DNA of 64,000 nt from Arthrobacter crystallopoietes (GTDB lineage Bacteria; Actinomycetota; Actinomycetes; Actinomycetales; Micrococcaceae). Below, piece by piece: positions 54,983-62,898 of this stretch (its first letter is position 1; each line of letters opens with the position of its first letter). The notes under the pieces were generated by a model that saw only the letters and a list, made by a program, of their open reading frames with translations, had not been told where the DNA came from and made no database searches. The DNA lies in contig NZ_CP018863.1 of NCBI RefSeq assembly GCF_002849715.1, forward strand, positions 4,402,001 to 4,466,000. The letters are read 5' to 3'. Made by a program: the position numbers and the translations under genes.

Positions 54983-55630
54983 TCAGGCTGGCAGGCCGGC
55001 GAACAATTCCTTGACCCGGCGGTCGAGCTGGTCCCTGATGGTGAGCACTTCTTGCAGGGTCCGGCCGTCGGGGTCGTCGATTTTCCAGTCTTCGTATCGC
55101 TTCCCAGGGTAGATGGGGCAGGCGTCGCCGCAGCCCATTGTGACCACAACGTCTGCTGCGCGAACGACGTCGTCGGTCAAGGGTTTCGGGAATTCGTGTT
55201 CGAGATTGATGCCGAGGTCGTTCATGACGGCGGTGACGTTGGGCACGAGGTGCTCGGCGGGCATGGAGCCGGCCGACCGGACGTTGACGGTTTCTCCGGC
55301 GTGATGTTTGAGCAGTGCCGCGGCCATTTGGGACCGGCCTGCGTTCTGCACGCAGACGAACAGTACTTCGGGTTTGCCGCTGGGGCGGGTTCCCTGCGAA
55401 TGGGCCAGGGCGGTGAGCCGGTCATAGGCGAAGTGCCGGGTAATGGAGGGCAGGTAGGTTTTGATCCGGGCGGTCCGGGCCAGAGCGGTGTAGGACTCGA
55501 AGACGTAGCGGTCCACCATTTCAGCGGTGAAGACACCGTCGAACTTGGCGGCGAGCTCCCTGCTGATCCTGCCGAGGACGTGCTCTGCGTGGTTGAGGCC
55601 GTTGGCCCGAGTGCCGTGTTCGTTATCCAT
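54983..55630 (-). CDS. arsC: Arsenate reductase with N-terminal three-helix domain
   Basis: Residues 1-85 form a helical domain (AEHVLGRISRELAAKF; RYVFESYTALARTARIKTYL; ITRHFAYDRLTALAH) seen in actinobacterial arsenate-mycothiol transferases and related regulators. Residues 88-215 are an LMW phosphatase fold: [17 protein letters not shown] with C93...R99, [22 protein letters not shown] and the Asp in KIDDPDGRTLQEV. The enzyme is expected to reduce arsenate to arsenite, probably with mycothiol and mycoredoxin. A damaged duplicate of its 3' part lies at 51286-51606. Confidence 0.9.
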   Translation of the reverse strand: MDNEHGTRANGLNHAEHVLGRISRELAAKFDGVFTAEMVDRYVFESYTALARTARIKTYLPSITRHFAYDRLTALAHSQGTRPSGKPEVLFVCVQNAGRSQMAAALLKHHAGETVNVRSAGSMPAEHLVPNVTAVMNDLGINLEHEFPKPLTDDVVRAADVVVTMGCGDACPIYPGKRYEDWKIDDPDGRTLQEVLTIRDQLDRRVKELFAGLPA

Positions 55631-55712
55631 GCTGTTCTCCTTTAGCTCCGATGGTTGCGCGTGCTGGCCGTGGGCTCGCTTCAGGGTGTCGCTGGGGTGG
55701 AAGCCGACCGGT

Positions 55713-56126
55713 TCAGGTGCCGGTGAGTTCGGCGTGGAGCGCCTTCACCCGTTGGCGGATGTCGTCGCGGACGAGGCGCATCCGTTCGATGCCTTCGATG
55801 CCGCGTTCGGAGGGCTCGTCAGTGTCCCAGTTCTCGTAGCGCGTGCCATCTGGCGCCGTGATTTTTGCTTCGCTGCCGAGGGTCACGACGACGTCGGCAG
55901 CCTGCAGCGCTTCCTCGGTGACGGCTTTCGGCTTTTCGGCGCTGATGTCGATGCCGAGCTCGGCCAGGGATTCGGCCGAGAGCGCGTTGATGGCATTGCC
56001 GGGTTTGGTACCGGCCGATTGCACCTCAATGGTTCCGCGGGCGAGATCGCGCATCAAGCCCGCGGCCATCTGGGACTTGCCGCCGTTTTTCACGCAGATG
56101 AACAAGACACGGGGTGTGGCGGGCAT
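55713..56126 (-). CDS. ArsC-like LMW phosphatase with Lys in place of the catalytic Arg
   Basis: The ATG at 56124-56126 has AAGGAG upstream; a longer frame to 56222 reads as low-quality sequence. The 137-residue protein has VLFICVKNGGKSQMAAGLM, where the P-loop is C11-x5-K17 and not C-x5-R. The second half has VVVTLGSEAKITAPDGTRYE in place of MGCGDACP, so the second catalytic cysteine pair of arsenate reductases is also missing. It may have altered chemistry or be regulatory. It lies between the trxB gene and the three-helix arsC, same strand. Confidence 0.8.
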   Translation of the reverse strand: MPATPRVLFICVKNGGKSQMAAGLMRDLARGTIEVQSAGTKPGNAINALSAESLAELGIDISAEKPKAVTEEALQAADVVVTLGSEAKITAPDGTRYENWDTDEPSERGIEGIERMRLVRDDIRQRVKALHAELTGT

Positions 56127-56199
56127 TTGCTGCTCCTTCTCTGCAGGGCGCCCCTGGGCCGGCCCCGACGACGGGAACTGACCGCTCCCGGCGGTGTGG

Positions 56200-57174
56200 T
56201 CAGGCATGGGTGCTCTCCTCAACGAGTGCGGTGGCGATGCTGTCGCTGTCTTCCAAGGCCGCGAGGTAGCGTTCGGCGTCCAGCGCCGCGGCGCAGCCAG
56301 TGCCCGCGGCGGTGATGGCCTGCCGGTAGCGGTGGTCGACGGCGTCGCCGCAGGCGAAGACGCCCGGGAGGTTGGTCACGGTGGTGGGCGCGTCGACCTT
56401 GATGTAGCCCTCCTCGTCCAGGTCGACCTGGCCCTTCACCAGTTCGGTCCGGGGCAGGTGTCCGATGGCGACGAAGATCCCGGTCGCCGCCAGCTCACGT
56501 GTAGCCCCGGTGACGGTGTCGGTCAGGGTGACGCCGGTGACCTTAGCATCGCCGTGGATGGCGGTCACGGCGCTGTTGTATTCGAACCGGATTTTGTCGT
56601 TGTCGCGGGCCCGCTGGGCCATGATCTTTGAAGCGCGCAGGGTGGCGCGGCGGACGACGACGGTGACGGTCTTGCCGAACCGGGTCAAAAAGAGTGCTTC
56701 TTCCATGGCGGAGTCGCCGCCGCCGACGACGATGATGTCCTGGTTGCGGAAGAAGAAGCCGTCGCAGGTGGCGCACCAGGACAGGCCATGGCCGGAAAAT
56801 TTCTTTTCCTCGGGCAGGCCGAGCTCCTTGTAGGCGGAGCCGGTGGAGAGAATCACTGCCTGGGCTTGGTAGCTCTTGCCGGAGCCGGTGGTCACGCGCT
56901 TGGAATGTCCGGCGAGTTCGACCTCGGTGACGTCCTCGTACTCGATGACGGCGCCGAAGTTTTCGGCCTGCTTCTGCAGGCTGGCCATCAGGTCCGGGCC
57001 CTGGATGCCCTCCGGGAACCCGGGGAAGTTTTCGACTGCGGTGGTGTTCATCAGCGCGCCGCCGGCGGTGACAGACCCGGCCAGGACAAGGGGTTTCAAT
57101 CCTGCGCGGGCGGCATAGATGGCAGCGGTGTAGCCGGAGGGGCCGGAGCCGATGATGATGAGCTGTTCAGGCAT
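56200..57174 (-). CDS. trxB: Thioredoxin reductase
   Basis: The 324-residue flavoprotein reduces thioredoxin or mycoredoxin-like partners with NADPH. FAD-binding [20 protein letters not shown], the redox pair in [18 protein letters not shown]-binding [20 protein letters not shown] and the C-terminal [24 protein letters not shown] are all present. In this place it most likely supplies electrons for arsenate reduction, an arrangement seen in other actinobacterial ars clusters. It starts 28 bases after the arsC stop upstream. Confidence 0.95.
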   Translation of the reverse strand: MPEQLIIIGSGPSGYTAAIYAARAGLKPLVLAGSVTAGGALMNTTAVENFPGFPEGIQGPDLMASLQKQAENFGAVIEYEDVTEVELAGHSKRVTTGSGKSYQAQAVILSTGSAYKELGLPEEKKFSGHGLSWCATCDGFFFRNQDIIVVGGGDSAMEEALFLTRFGKTVTVVVRRATLRASKIMAQRARDNDKIRFEYNSAVTAIHGDAKVTGVTLTDTVTGATRELAATGIFVAIGHLPRTELVKGQVDLDEEGYIKVDAPTTVTNLPGVFACGDAVDHRYRQAITAAGTGCAAALDAERYLAALEDSDSIATALVEESTHA

Positions 57175-57202
57175 GGGAGGTTCTCTTTCGCGGGGTGTCG
57201 GG

Positions 57203-57622
57203 TTACTTGGCGGGCAGCAGCTCGGAGATGAGCTTTTCGATACGGCCCTTGATGTCGTCGCGGATCGGCCGGACGGAGTCCACGCCCTTGCCGGCCGGGT
57301 CTTCCAGCACCCAGTCCTCGTAGCGTTTGCCCGGGAAATACGGGCATTCGTCGCCGCAGCCCATGGTCACCACAACGTCGGAATCCTTGACGGCCTCGGT
57401 GGTCAGGACCTTGGGCAGTTCGGCTGAAATGTCGATCCCGTCCTCGCGCATAGCCTCGACGGCGGCGGGGTTGACCTGCTCTGCGGGCTGGGAGCCGGCG
57501 GAACGGACTTCAATGGCGCCCGTGGCCAGGTGGGTGAGGTAGGCGGCAGCCATCTGGGAACGTCCCGCATTGTGGACGCAGACGAAGAGGACGGAGGGCT
57601 TCCTGGTGGTTTCGGCGCTCAT
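57203..57622 (-). CDS. arsC: Arsenate reductase (LMWPTP, mycothiol type)
   Basis: The ATG at 57620-57622 with AAGGAG upstream gives 139 residues starting [20 protein letters not shown]. The P-loop C15-VHNAG-R21 is intact, the second site reads [21 protein letters not shown], and ISELLPAK ends the chain. It is the most canonical arsenate reductase of the cluster. It lies between the ArsR-ArsC fusion gene upstream and trxB downstream, spaced for cotranscription. Confidence 0.93.
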   Translation of the reverse strand: MSAETTRKPSVLFVCVHNAGRSQMAAAYLTHLATGAIEVRSAGSQPAEQVNPAAVEAMREDGIDISAELPKVLTTEAVKDSDVVVTMGCGDECPYFPGKRYEDWVLEDPAGKGVDSVRPIRDDIKGRIEKLISELLPAK

Positions 57623-57683
57623 GATCGTGGTACTCCTTAGAGGGTGGTCTGATGTTGGGGCCGGGGCCGACCCGTCACGGCTT

Positions 57684-58367
57684 TCAGTTGGTGGAGGCCG
57701 CGGCCAGGAGCGGGGCGAAGGTCTCCACCCTGCGGCTGAGCTCCTCGAAGGCCCGGTCGAAGGCCTCGGGAGTGCCCGCGCGGACCGGATCCGGGATCGA
57801 CCAGTGCAGGTCGGCTCCGAGGCCCGGCTCCTCATGGGCCCTGTCGCACACGGTCACGACCAGGTCGCTGTCACAGCGGACATCGCCGACGCGTTGGGGA
57901 CGCACGCGCGGCAGAGCCAGGTGGTGACGGCCGGCTGCGGCGACGGCACCGGGGGCGATCTCCGCTGCCGGATGGGTTCCGGCCGAGACGGCCGGCACCT
58001 CGCTGGCCTGCCGCCACAGGGCCGCAGCCAGGTGCGAGCGGGCGGAATTGGCCGTACAGACGAACAGGACGCGGGCAGCCGGGCGCGGCGCCCCGGGCTG
58101 CAGCACATCCAGTGCACTGCGGATGATCTGCAGATAGGAACGCCGCCGGTCCCCCTCGGACTTGCTGCGCGTTACCAGGCCGGCGCCTTCCAGGACCTTC
58201 AGGTGGTGGGTCAGCAGGTTCGAGGGCATGGACAGCAAGCCCGCAAGCTCGGACGGCGACGCGTCACCGACCAGCAGGGTGTCGACGATGCGCAGCCGTG
58301 CCGGGTCGGCCAGCGCGGCGTGCAACGCAGCCCGCCGTTCCAGCCCATCAGTTAGTTCAATTTCCAT
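57684..58367 (-). CDS. ArsR-type regulator fused to an ArsC-like phosphatase domain
   Basis: Residues 1-90 are an ArsR/SmtB winged helix (ALADPARLRIVDTLLVGDAS; LSMPSNLLTHHLKVLEGAGL; RRRSYLQIIRSALD). Residues 98-227 are an LMWPTP fold with VLFVCTANSARSHLAAALW (C104...R110) and VVTVCDRAHEEPG. The recognition helix has no cysteine, so the standard ArsR ELCVCDL metal site is absent and the only cysteines lie in the phosphatase domain. It probably represses the divergent MIP gene and its own operon through the palindrome at 58370-58383. What it senses is unclear. Fusions of this kind occur in other actinobacteria. Confidence 0.88.
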   Translation of the reverse strand: MEIELTDGLERRAALHAALADPARLRIVDTLLVGDASPSELAGLLSMPSNLLTHHLKVLEGAGLVTRSKSEGDRRRSYLQIIRSALDVLQPGAPRPAARVLFVCTANSARSHLAAALWRQASEVPAVSAGTHPAAEIAPGAVAAAGRHHLALPRVRPQRVGDVRCDSDLVVTVCDRAHEEPGLGADLHWSIPDPVRAGTPEAFDRAFEELSRRVETFAPLLAAASTN

Positions 58368-58369
58368 TG

Positions 58370-58383
58370 AGTCAATATTGACT
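58370..58383. promoter_or_regulatory. 14-bp palindromic operator between the ArsR fusion and MIP genes
   Basis: AGTCAATATTGACT is perfectly palindromic and has TTG/GAA flanks. It starts two bases before the fusion gene start codon and ends 30 bases before the MIP start. The half-site TCAA-TTGA is of the ArsR/SmtB type. Bound protein would block translation initiation signals and the promoter of both genes. Confidence 0.8.
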
Positions 58384-58413
58384 GAACTATCTCTTTTCTG
58401 TCAATTTGGTTCC

Positions 58414-59133
58414 ATGACAACTTCTGAAGCGGCAGTCGTGCCCTCGCTGGCCCGGCGCCTGTTTGCGGAATTCCTGGGCACGGGAATGCTCGTGGCAATC
58501 GTAGTCGGGTCGGGCATCGCCGCCCAGCGGCTGTCTCCCTCCGACACCGGACTGCAGCTGCTGGAAAACTCGATCACGACAGCCCTTGGCCTGGCCGTAC
58601 TCATCGTGGTGCTCGCCCCGGTCTCCGGGGCACATTTCAACCCCGTCGTCTCGCTGGCCGACTGGCACTTCGGGCGGCATCTGCGCCACGGCCCGACTCT
58701 GTCGGTTGCGGCCGCTTATATCGGTGCGCAGGTACCGGGCGGCGTTGCCGGCGCCTTGCTGGCGAACCTCATGTTCGACGTTCCGACAGCGATCTCCACG
58801 AAGGTGCGCAGCAGCCCCGGGCTGTTTCTGGCAGAAGCCGTAGCCACCGCCGGACTTGTCGCGGTGATCTTCGCCCTTGTCCGCACCGGCCGTCCCGGGC
58901 TGGCCGGACCCGCCGTGGGCGCCTACATCGGGGCGGCCTACTGGTTCACCAGTTCAACCTCATTCGCCAATCCCGCTGTCACCGTCGGCCGCGTCTTCAG
59001 CGACACTTTCGCCGGCATCGCCCCCGGTTCTGTCCTGCCGTTCGTCCTGGCGCAAATGCTCGGCTGCGCCATCGGGATCGCCGTTGTCGCCGCCCTCTAT
59101 CCGACGCCGGCCCGGCACGCGGCAACAAAATAG
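58414..59133 (+). CDS. MIP-family channel, probable arsenite efflux (AqpS-like)
   Basis: The ATG at 58414 gives 239 residues with six membrane helices and both half-helix motifs: GAHFNPVVSLADWHF and SSFANPAVTVGRVFS. NPV in place of the first NPA is common in this group. MIP channels in ars operons (AqpS of Sinorhizobium) let arsenite flow out after ArsC makes it; no arsB or acr3 gene is seen here, so this channel is the only exit candidate. It is divergent from the ArsR fusion and shares its operator. Confidence 0.88.
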   Translation: MTTSEAAVVPSLARRLFAEFLGTGMLVAIVVGSGIAAQRLSPSDTGLQLLENSITTALGLAVLIVVLAPVSGAHFNPVVSLADWHFGRHLRHGPTLSVAAAYIGAQVPGGVAGALLANLMFDVPTAISTKVRSSPGLFLAEAVATAGLVAVIFALVRTGRPGLAGPAVGAYIGAAYWFTSSTSFANPAVTVGRVFSDTFAGIAPGSVLPFVLAQMLGCAIGIAVVAALYPTPARHAATK

Positions 59134-59500
59134 CCCGCACAGGACAGTCTCCACGCGGCAATGGCGAGCCCGATATTTGACGCTAAGGCAACCGATCCTC
59201 TTCGCGGAATTCCAAGTCCAGCGTTCTCGAAATTCGTCGAAACCTTGGCGCTCCAGAATTCTTGTTGCGGTGATCGGCCCGCTCCCGTTCGTTTCCTGAA
59301 AGGCAATCCCATGTCCAAGCGTTCTGCCGCCACATTTGCCACCTCACAACGGCTTAGACGGGCGCGCTGAGGGACCGGCTATTGGGTCAGGCTAAGCCTT
59401 GGCCCCGAAGAGGCGATCCTGCCCCTGAACACTTGCGATAGGTATCTGAGATGCTCTACCTAACGAACCTATGAATAGCAAAGCTGCTGGGAGCTAAGCG
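59134..59500 (+). other. Intergenic stretch without supported gene
   Basis: Short frames here lack ribosome sites and have unlikely composition. No dyad stronger than chance is seen. The ars cluster ends on the left and unknown genes start on the right. Confidence 0.5.
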
Positions 59501-59965
59501 GTGCGAATACTCATTGGATCTAGCAGCGCGCAAAGTCTCCATACTGTCGTTGTGACAACAGCCGTCGAAAAGGCTCCGTGGCTGACCGGGATCGCCCTTC
59601 TTCCAGAAACTCCCGACGGGATTGCGTTGTCGACCGATGCAGACTTGCTGGGCTCAGCTTCAGTGCGCCTGGCCAGTTTGAGTTTGGTGCAACTCGCCCG
59701 CGCATCGGAGTCCTCCCTGGCTGTTCCGATGGGTCCCGTTGGCGAGCAGAAGCACTTTCAAGCTCCCTTGTCGATCAGAGCACGTGAGTTTGCAGGATCT
59801 CTGCACGTCGATTTGGAGTTGCCGCGCCAAGCGGCAGGTGACAAGACTGACGAGCCAGCCTCCTGGGAGGAAGTGCCTTCAGGCGCTCATATTCTCTTAG
59901 TGGATACCCACATTATGGGCAGGGCAGAGATGCACATCTCTTGCCTGCGTTTTCGTTATGTGTGA
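59501..59965 (+). CDS. Hypothetical protein
   Basis: A GTG start with GGGAG upstream gives 154 residues (MRILIGSSSAQSLHTVVVTT). It is predicted alpha/beta without membrane helices; the C-terminal part (LHVDLELPRQAAGDKTDEPA, EVPSGAHILLVDTHIMG) is acidic. No family is recognised. Base composition is lower in GC than the chromosomal part, as in the neighbouring unknown genes. Confidence 0.45.
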   Translation: MRILIGSSSAQSLHTVVVTTAVEKAPWLTGIALLPETPDGIALSTDADLLGSASVRLASLSLVQLARASESSLAVPMGPVGEQKHFQAPLSIRAREFAGSLHVDLELPRQAAGDKTDEPASWEEVPSGAHILLVDTHIMGRAEMHISCLRFRYV

Positions 59966-60042
59966 GAGCAGTTCAGTGGCTGGCGTTGCGCCCCGGAACG
60001 TCTGTCCATTGGAGGATCCCCAAACTGGCCGGAAAGGCCCCA

Positions 60043-60345
60043 ATGACTGCCGGTCGTGCAAAGAATCACGGCATGGATGACCAGGAGCGGCAGACGAAGG
60101 AAGAAGTGATGACCCTCGAGGCTCTTGTACAGGCGCTGGATCGGCGGGACTAGGTGTTCCAGGTGATTGAGGATTCAGAGGACATAGACGAAGCAACCGG
60201 TCGCGTGGGTCAGCTGTTGGGTGTGGGAGAAGCGAGCAGCCGGGCAGTCCTCGACCTGCAGGCCAGAAGATTCACCCGGGACCAGCGTCATGCCATGGTT
60301 TCCCAGACAGAAGAGCTTAGATCAAAGCTGCCCGATGAGCGCTGA
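60043..60345 (+). pseudogene. Small gene interrupted by an in-frame amber codon (gyrase-A-tail-like)
   Basis: From the ATG at 60043 (GGAAAGG upstream) the frame reads MTAGRAKNHGMDDQERQTKE to EALVQALDRRD, then TAG at 60151-60153, and goes on in the same frame with VFQVIEDSEDIDEATGRV. It reaches LDLQARRFTRDQRHAMVSQ and stops at 60345. The two parts read as one protein of about 100 residues if TAG replaces a sense codon such as GAG. VLDLQARRFTRDQR resembles the end of gyrase/topoisomerase A subunits. A restart at GTG 60154 would give a 63-residue protein, but no ribosome site is seen. Confidence 0.55.
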
Positions 60346-60561
60346 GCTGGTTCGATCCGCTCACGGTTGCTCGTCCTGGCCGCGCTCCCCCGGTTTCGGC
60401 TCCTTGGCCTCGCGCATCTGATTCACTATGGTTCGGCGATAACCGGCTCGGTATAGCCACCCGCTATGGCAAATATGCCACGGCCTTCCTCGGCGGCGTG
60501 CCGCTGACGCAGTCTTGACGTTCCACAGCCACTGCAAATCAACAGACACGACCCAGGCGGT

Positions 60562-61365
60562 CTACTGCTCGGCGGCGGCCGCGTCCAGCAGCTTGGCGAA
60601 TCCAAGGTAAAAATGGGAAAGCCCTATTAGGGAACTGTGAAACCGGTACTCGGACAATGCGCCTACTATCGAGTCCTGAAACAAGGCCTCGTGCTCGGCG
60701 CGTTTGTTTCCCCAGTGGATGTATTCTCCATAATTGAACAATGAGATCAGCTGAACCGGACTGTCCGCCCGCTTGATCTCGACCAGCTCAGCTGCTGCTC
60801 CGCGCGATTCCAACATCTTCGACTGTACGAGATCGTGCAGCGTGAACTGGAGGAGCTTGGCGCGTGCCCGGCTCCATTGTTTGATGTAGTCCATTCTGAG
60901 CTGGCTATGACTATCGTGGGCGGACCGTGAGGCCTTGGCCAGGATGTCTTTTGTGGCCTTGAAGCTGGCGGGGTCGTCTGAGTGCATCTGCCGGAACAGA
61001 ACGGCGAAACCGCGCAAGGCCTCCTTAGGCGGGTTGTCTGTCTCTAGACGCGTCCCCTGGCCTTCTATCCAGGAGACGGTGAGCCCGCCTTTGTGATGCA
61101 GCAACGAGTAGGTGGCCAGTTCTTCACAGGCGCTCACGTATCTTCTAATGACCCCCAGCTCGTCACTATTCAGCTTTAGGGGCAGCGGCGGAAACTTATA
61201 CGGGTCAGGGAGTGCAAAGGCAAATTGGATCTGGCGCCACTGGAACTGGAACGCTGTAGGATCTGCGGCGAGTTCTTCGTAAGGCGCCGTGTAGCGAAGC
61301 TGCGCTTCCTGCATGATCCGGAGGTCGTGTTCGTCGCATTCTTCTATCTGCGCAGCATCTGACAT
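60562..61365 (-). CDS. Hypothetical protein
   Basis: The 267-residue protein begins MSDAAQIEECDEHDLRIMQE and is mostly helical (LGVIRRYVSACEELATYSLL; DYIKQWSRARAKLLQFTLHD). It has no signal peptide, membrane helix or known motif. Lower GC and rarer codons than the first 30 kb suggest transfer. It stands alone. It is long and well composed, so I take it as real. Confidence 0.7.
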   Translation of the reverse strand: MSDAAQIEECDEHDLRIMQEAQLRYTAPYEELAADPTAFQFQWRQIQFAFALPDPYKFPPLPLKLNSDELGVIRRYVSACEELATYSLLHHKGGLTVSWIEGQGTRLETDNPPKEALRGFAVLFRQMHSDDPASFKATKDILAKASRSAHDSHSQLRMDYIKQWSRARAKLLQFTLHDLVQSKMLESRGAAAELVEIKRADSPVQLISLFNYGEYIHWGNKRAEHEALFQDSIVGALSEYRFHSSLIGLSHFYLGFAKLLDAAAAEQ

Positions 61366-61590
61366 GCCGCCATATTAGCCCTCGGTTACACGTTCCAACG
61401 TGGGGACGGCAGAAGCCCCGTCTCCAAGAAGGGAAGCGCGGCTTCGGCTTGGCTTTGCCCGCCGACGCAGGCAGAAAAGACCGAGGACCGCGGTTCTGCT
61501 GGCCACCACCGGGACTGCTTCATCTTACTGTCCGGGTGTTTTAGGAGTAGGCTGCGTGCCTTGGTTCCAGACCGCCAAAGGAGCAGGGCC

Positions 61591-62037
61591 GTGGGCGATT
61601 CATTGATCATTACCCGGATTTTCAACGCACAGCGGGAACAAGTCTGGAAGGCGTGGACGCTGCCGGAAAATTTCGCTGCCTGGTTCGGCACCGAAGCGGT
61701 TGACGTACCGCCGGCTACGGTGACATTGGATGTACGGGCCGGTGGTTCATGGAGCGCCGACATGCACCTGCCGGAGGGTGACACCGTGCACTGGTTCGGT
61801 GAGTACACCCAGGTCGATCCCCCACAGCTCCTCGCGTTCACTATGAACGACGATGCGGCGCAGCCACCGTATCCCGAGCCCGTCGTCGTCAATCTCAGGC
61901 AGGTCGACGAAGGCACCGAGATGACGCTGACCCAGCCCCGCGGGGACTTTACCGACGAGCAGATGGAACATATGGAGGCCAGCTATCTGGCATTCTTCGA
62001 GGCGATGGAGAAGCTGCTCGCCGCGAACCAGCCCTGA
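61591..62037 (+). CDS. SRPBCC/AHSA1-like lipid-fold protein
   Basis: A GTG at 61591 with AAAGGAG upstream gives 148 residues starting MGDSLIITRIFNAQREQVWKAW. LPENFAAWFGTEAVDVPPAT, RAGGSWSADMHLPEGDTVHW and TEMTLTQPRGDFTDEQMEHM are signature parts of the AHSA1/CalC-type START-like fold, which binds small hydrophobic molecules. The true ligand is unknown. It could be read from 61561 as well, but the GTG has the better ribosome site. Confidence 0.82.
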   Translation: MGDSLIITRIFNAQREQVWKAWTLPENFAAWFGTEAVDVPPATVTLDVRAGGSWSADMHLPEGDTVHWFGEYTQVDPPQLLAFTMNDDAAQPPYPEPVVVNLRQVDEGTEMTLTQPRGDFTDEQMEHMEASYLAFFEAMEKLLAANQP

Positions 62038-62606
62038 CCGGTCCTGCTGTTGACGCGAACCCGCCTTAGTTTCGGGCCCCATACTGGCCCGGCGCCGGCC
62101 CGCTTCCGAGATGCGCCAGTCTTGCTTGTCCTGCCTGGCCATATCGACGCCGGGGACCGGTGACAACTGCAGTGGAGCCAAGGACGCTCCACCCGATATT
62201 GGCATGAGCCGCCCGGGGTTGTCCAAAGATCGTGAGCGGGCAGCACTGCCAAGTACCCCGAAGAGCGGGCTGCACATCAAAGCTACGCAGGCAAGGCCGC
62301 TTCGTCCCAACCCTGGCTGACTGGACGAGCCGGAACAGGCCGCGAAGTATGCCCTGAGGAACTCCGCCGCCGAACCTTTGAACTCACGGCATTTGTTCGC
62401 GCACACGCGTTGCCTTGGCCAGGACCGAGATAATTCTCTACCCAATTCCACATACTGGCTCTCCATTCCACGCATATCTGCTTGGCTTCGTTCCTGCGCA
62501 CCGGCTTGCACAGGTTCCGCATGCCATCAACACGTCTTTCTGCCTACTGATGGAGCCCTTCGTTCAAATGTCCGGAGCCAGAAAGTCAACGGGCACCTTG
62601 ACTCTG
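62038..62606 (+). other. Intergenic stretch without supported gene
   Basis: Frames in this part on either strand are short or poor in composition. It separates the unknown accessory genes from the copper module. Copper-responsive operators begin at its right end. Confidence 0.5.
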
Positions 62607-62623
62607 ATACCCAGAGGGGGTAT
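62607..62623. promoter_or_regulatory. CsoR-type copper operator, distal copy
   Basis: ATACCC-AGAG-GGGGTAT is a near-palindrome with the TACCC/GGGTA arms typical of CsoR boxes. A second copy lies 18 bases downstream. Together they fill the promoter zone of copZ. Confidence 0.7.
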
Positions 62624-62640
62624 ATCTATACCAGAGCCAT

Positions 62641-62656
62641 TACCCCCTAGGGGTAT
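62641..62656. promoter_or_regulatory. CsoR-type copper operator, proximal copy
   Basis: TACCCCCTAGGGGTAT matches the GTATACCCC-TA-GGGGTATAC consensus of CsoR closely. It ends 26 bases before the copZ start. No csoR gene is in the window. Confidence 0.8.
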
Positions 62657-62682
62657 CAATAAGAAAAGAAGAGGGAGAGATC

Positions 62683-62898
62683 ATGTCAGCCACTACTGAG
62701 TTCGAAGTAACGGGAATGACTTGCGGACACTGCGAGCTGTCCGTTCGCGAAGAGGTCCAGGAGATTCCCGGTGTCGAGACCGTCGAAGTAAGCGCGAAGA
62801 CTGGAAAACTCGTCGTCGGCAGCGAAGGGCCTGTCGATGCGGCGGCTGTCATTGCGGCGGTTGAAGAAGCCGGTTACCAGGCGGTGAAGCAGCAGTGA
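62683..62898 (+). CDS. copZ: Copper chaperone CopZ
   Basis: The 71-residue protein is a single heavy-metal-associated domain: FEVTGMTCGHCELSVREEVQ with copper-binding C14 and C17, and the second half GVETVEVSAKTGKLVVGSEG. GAGGGAGAG precedes the ATG. It carries Cu(I) in the cytoplasm and hands it to the CopA-type ATPase whose gene begins at 63925. Control by CsoR is inferred from the two boxes upstream. Its stop overlaps the next start by four bases. Confidence 0.95.
   Translation: MSATTEFEVTGMTCGHCELSVREEVQEIPGVETVEVSAKTGKLVVGSEGPVDAAAVIAAVEEAGYQAVKQQ

Noticed and set aside
59161..59370. Small 69-residue frame after the MIP channel
   Set aside because: It has no ribosome site and no recognisable structure; the ATG at 59311 inside it gives only 19 codons.
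30277..62000. Second copy of the tRNA-Lys 3' end as a right attachment site
   Set aside because: I found no match to the T-arm and acceptor sequence in the accessory part by eye.
61747..62511. Complement-strand frame of 254 residues over the SRPBCC gene
   Set aside because: It is antisense to a well-supported gene and its composition beyond that gene is not protein-like.
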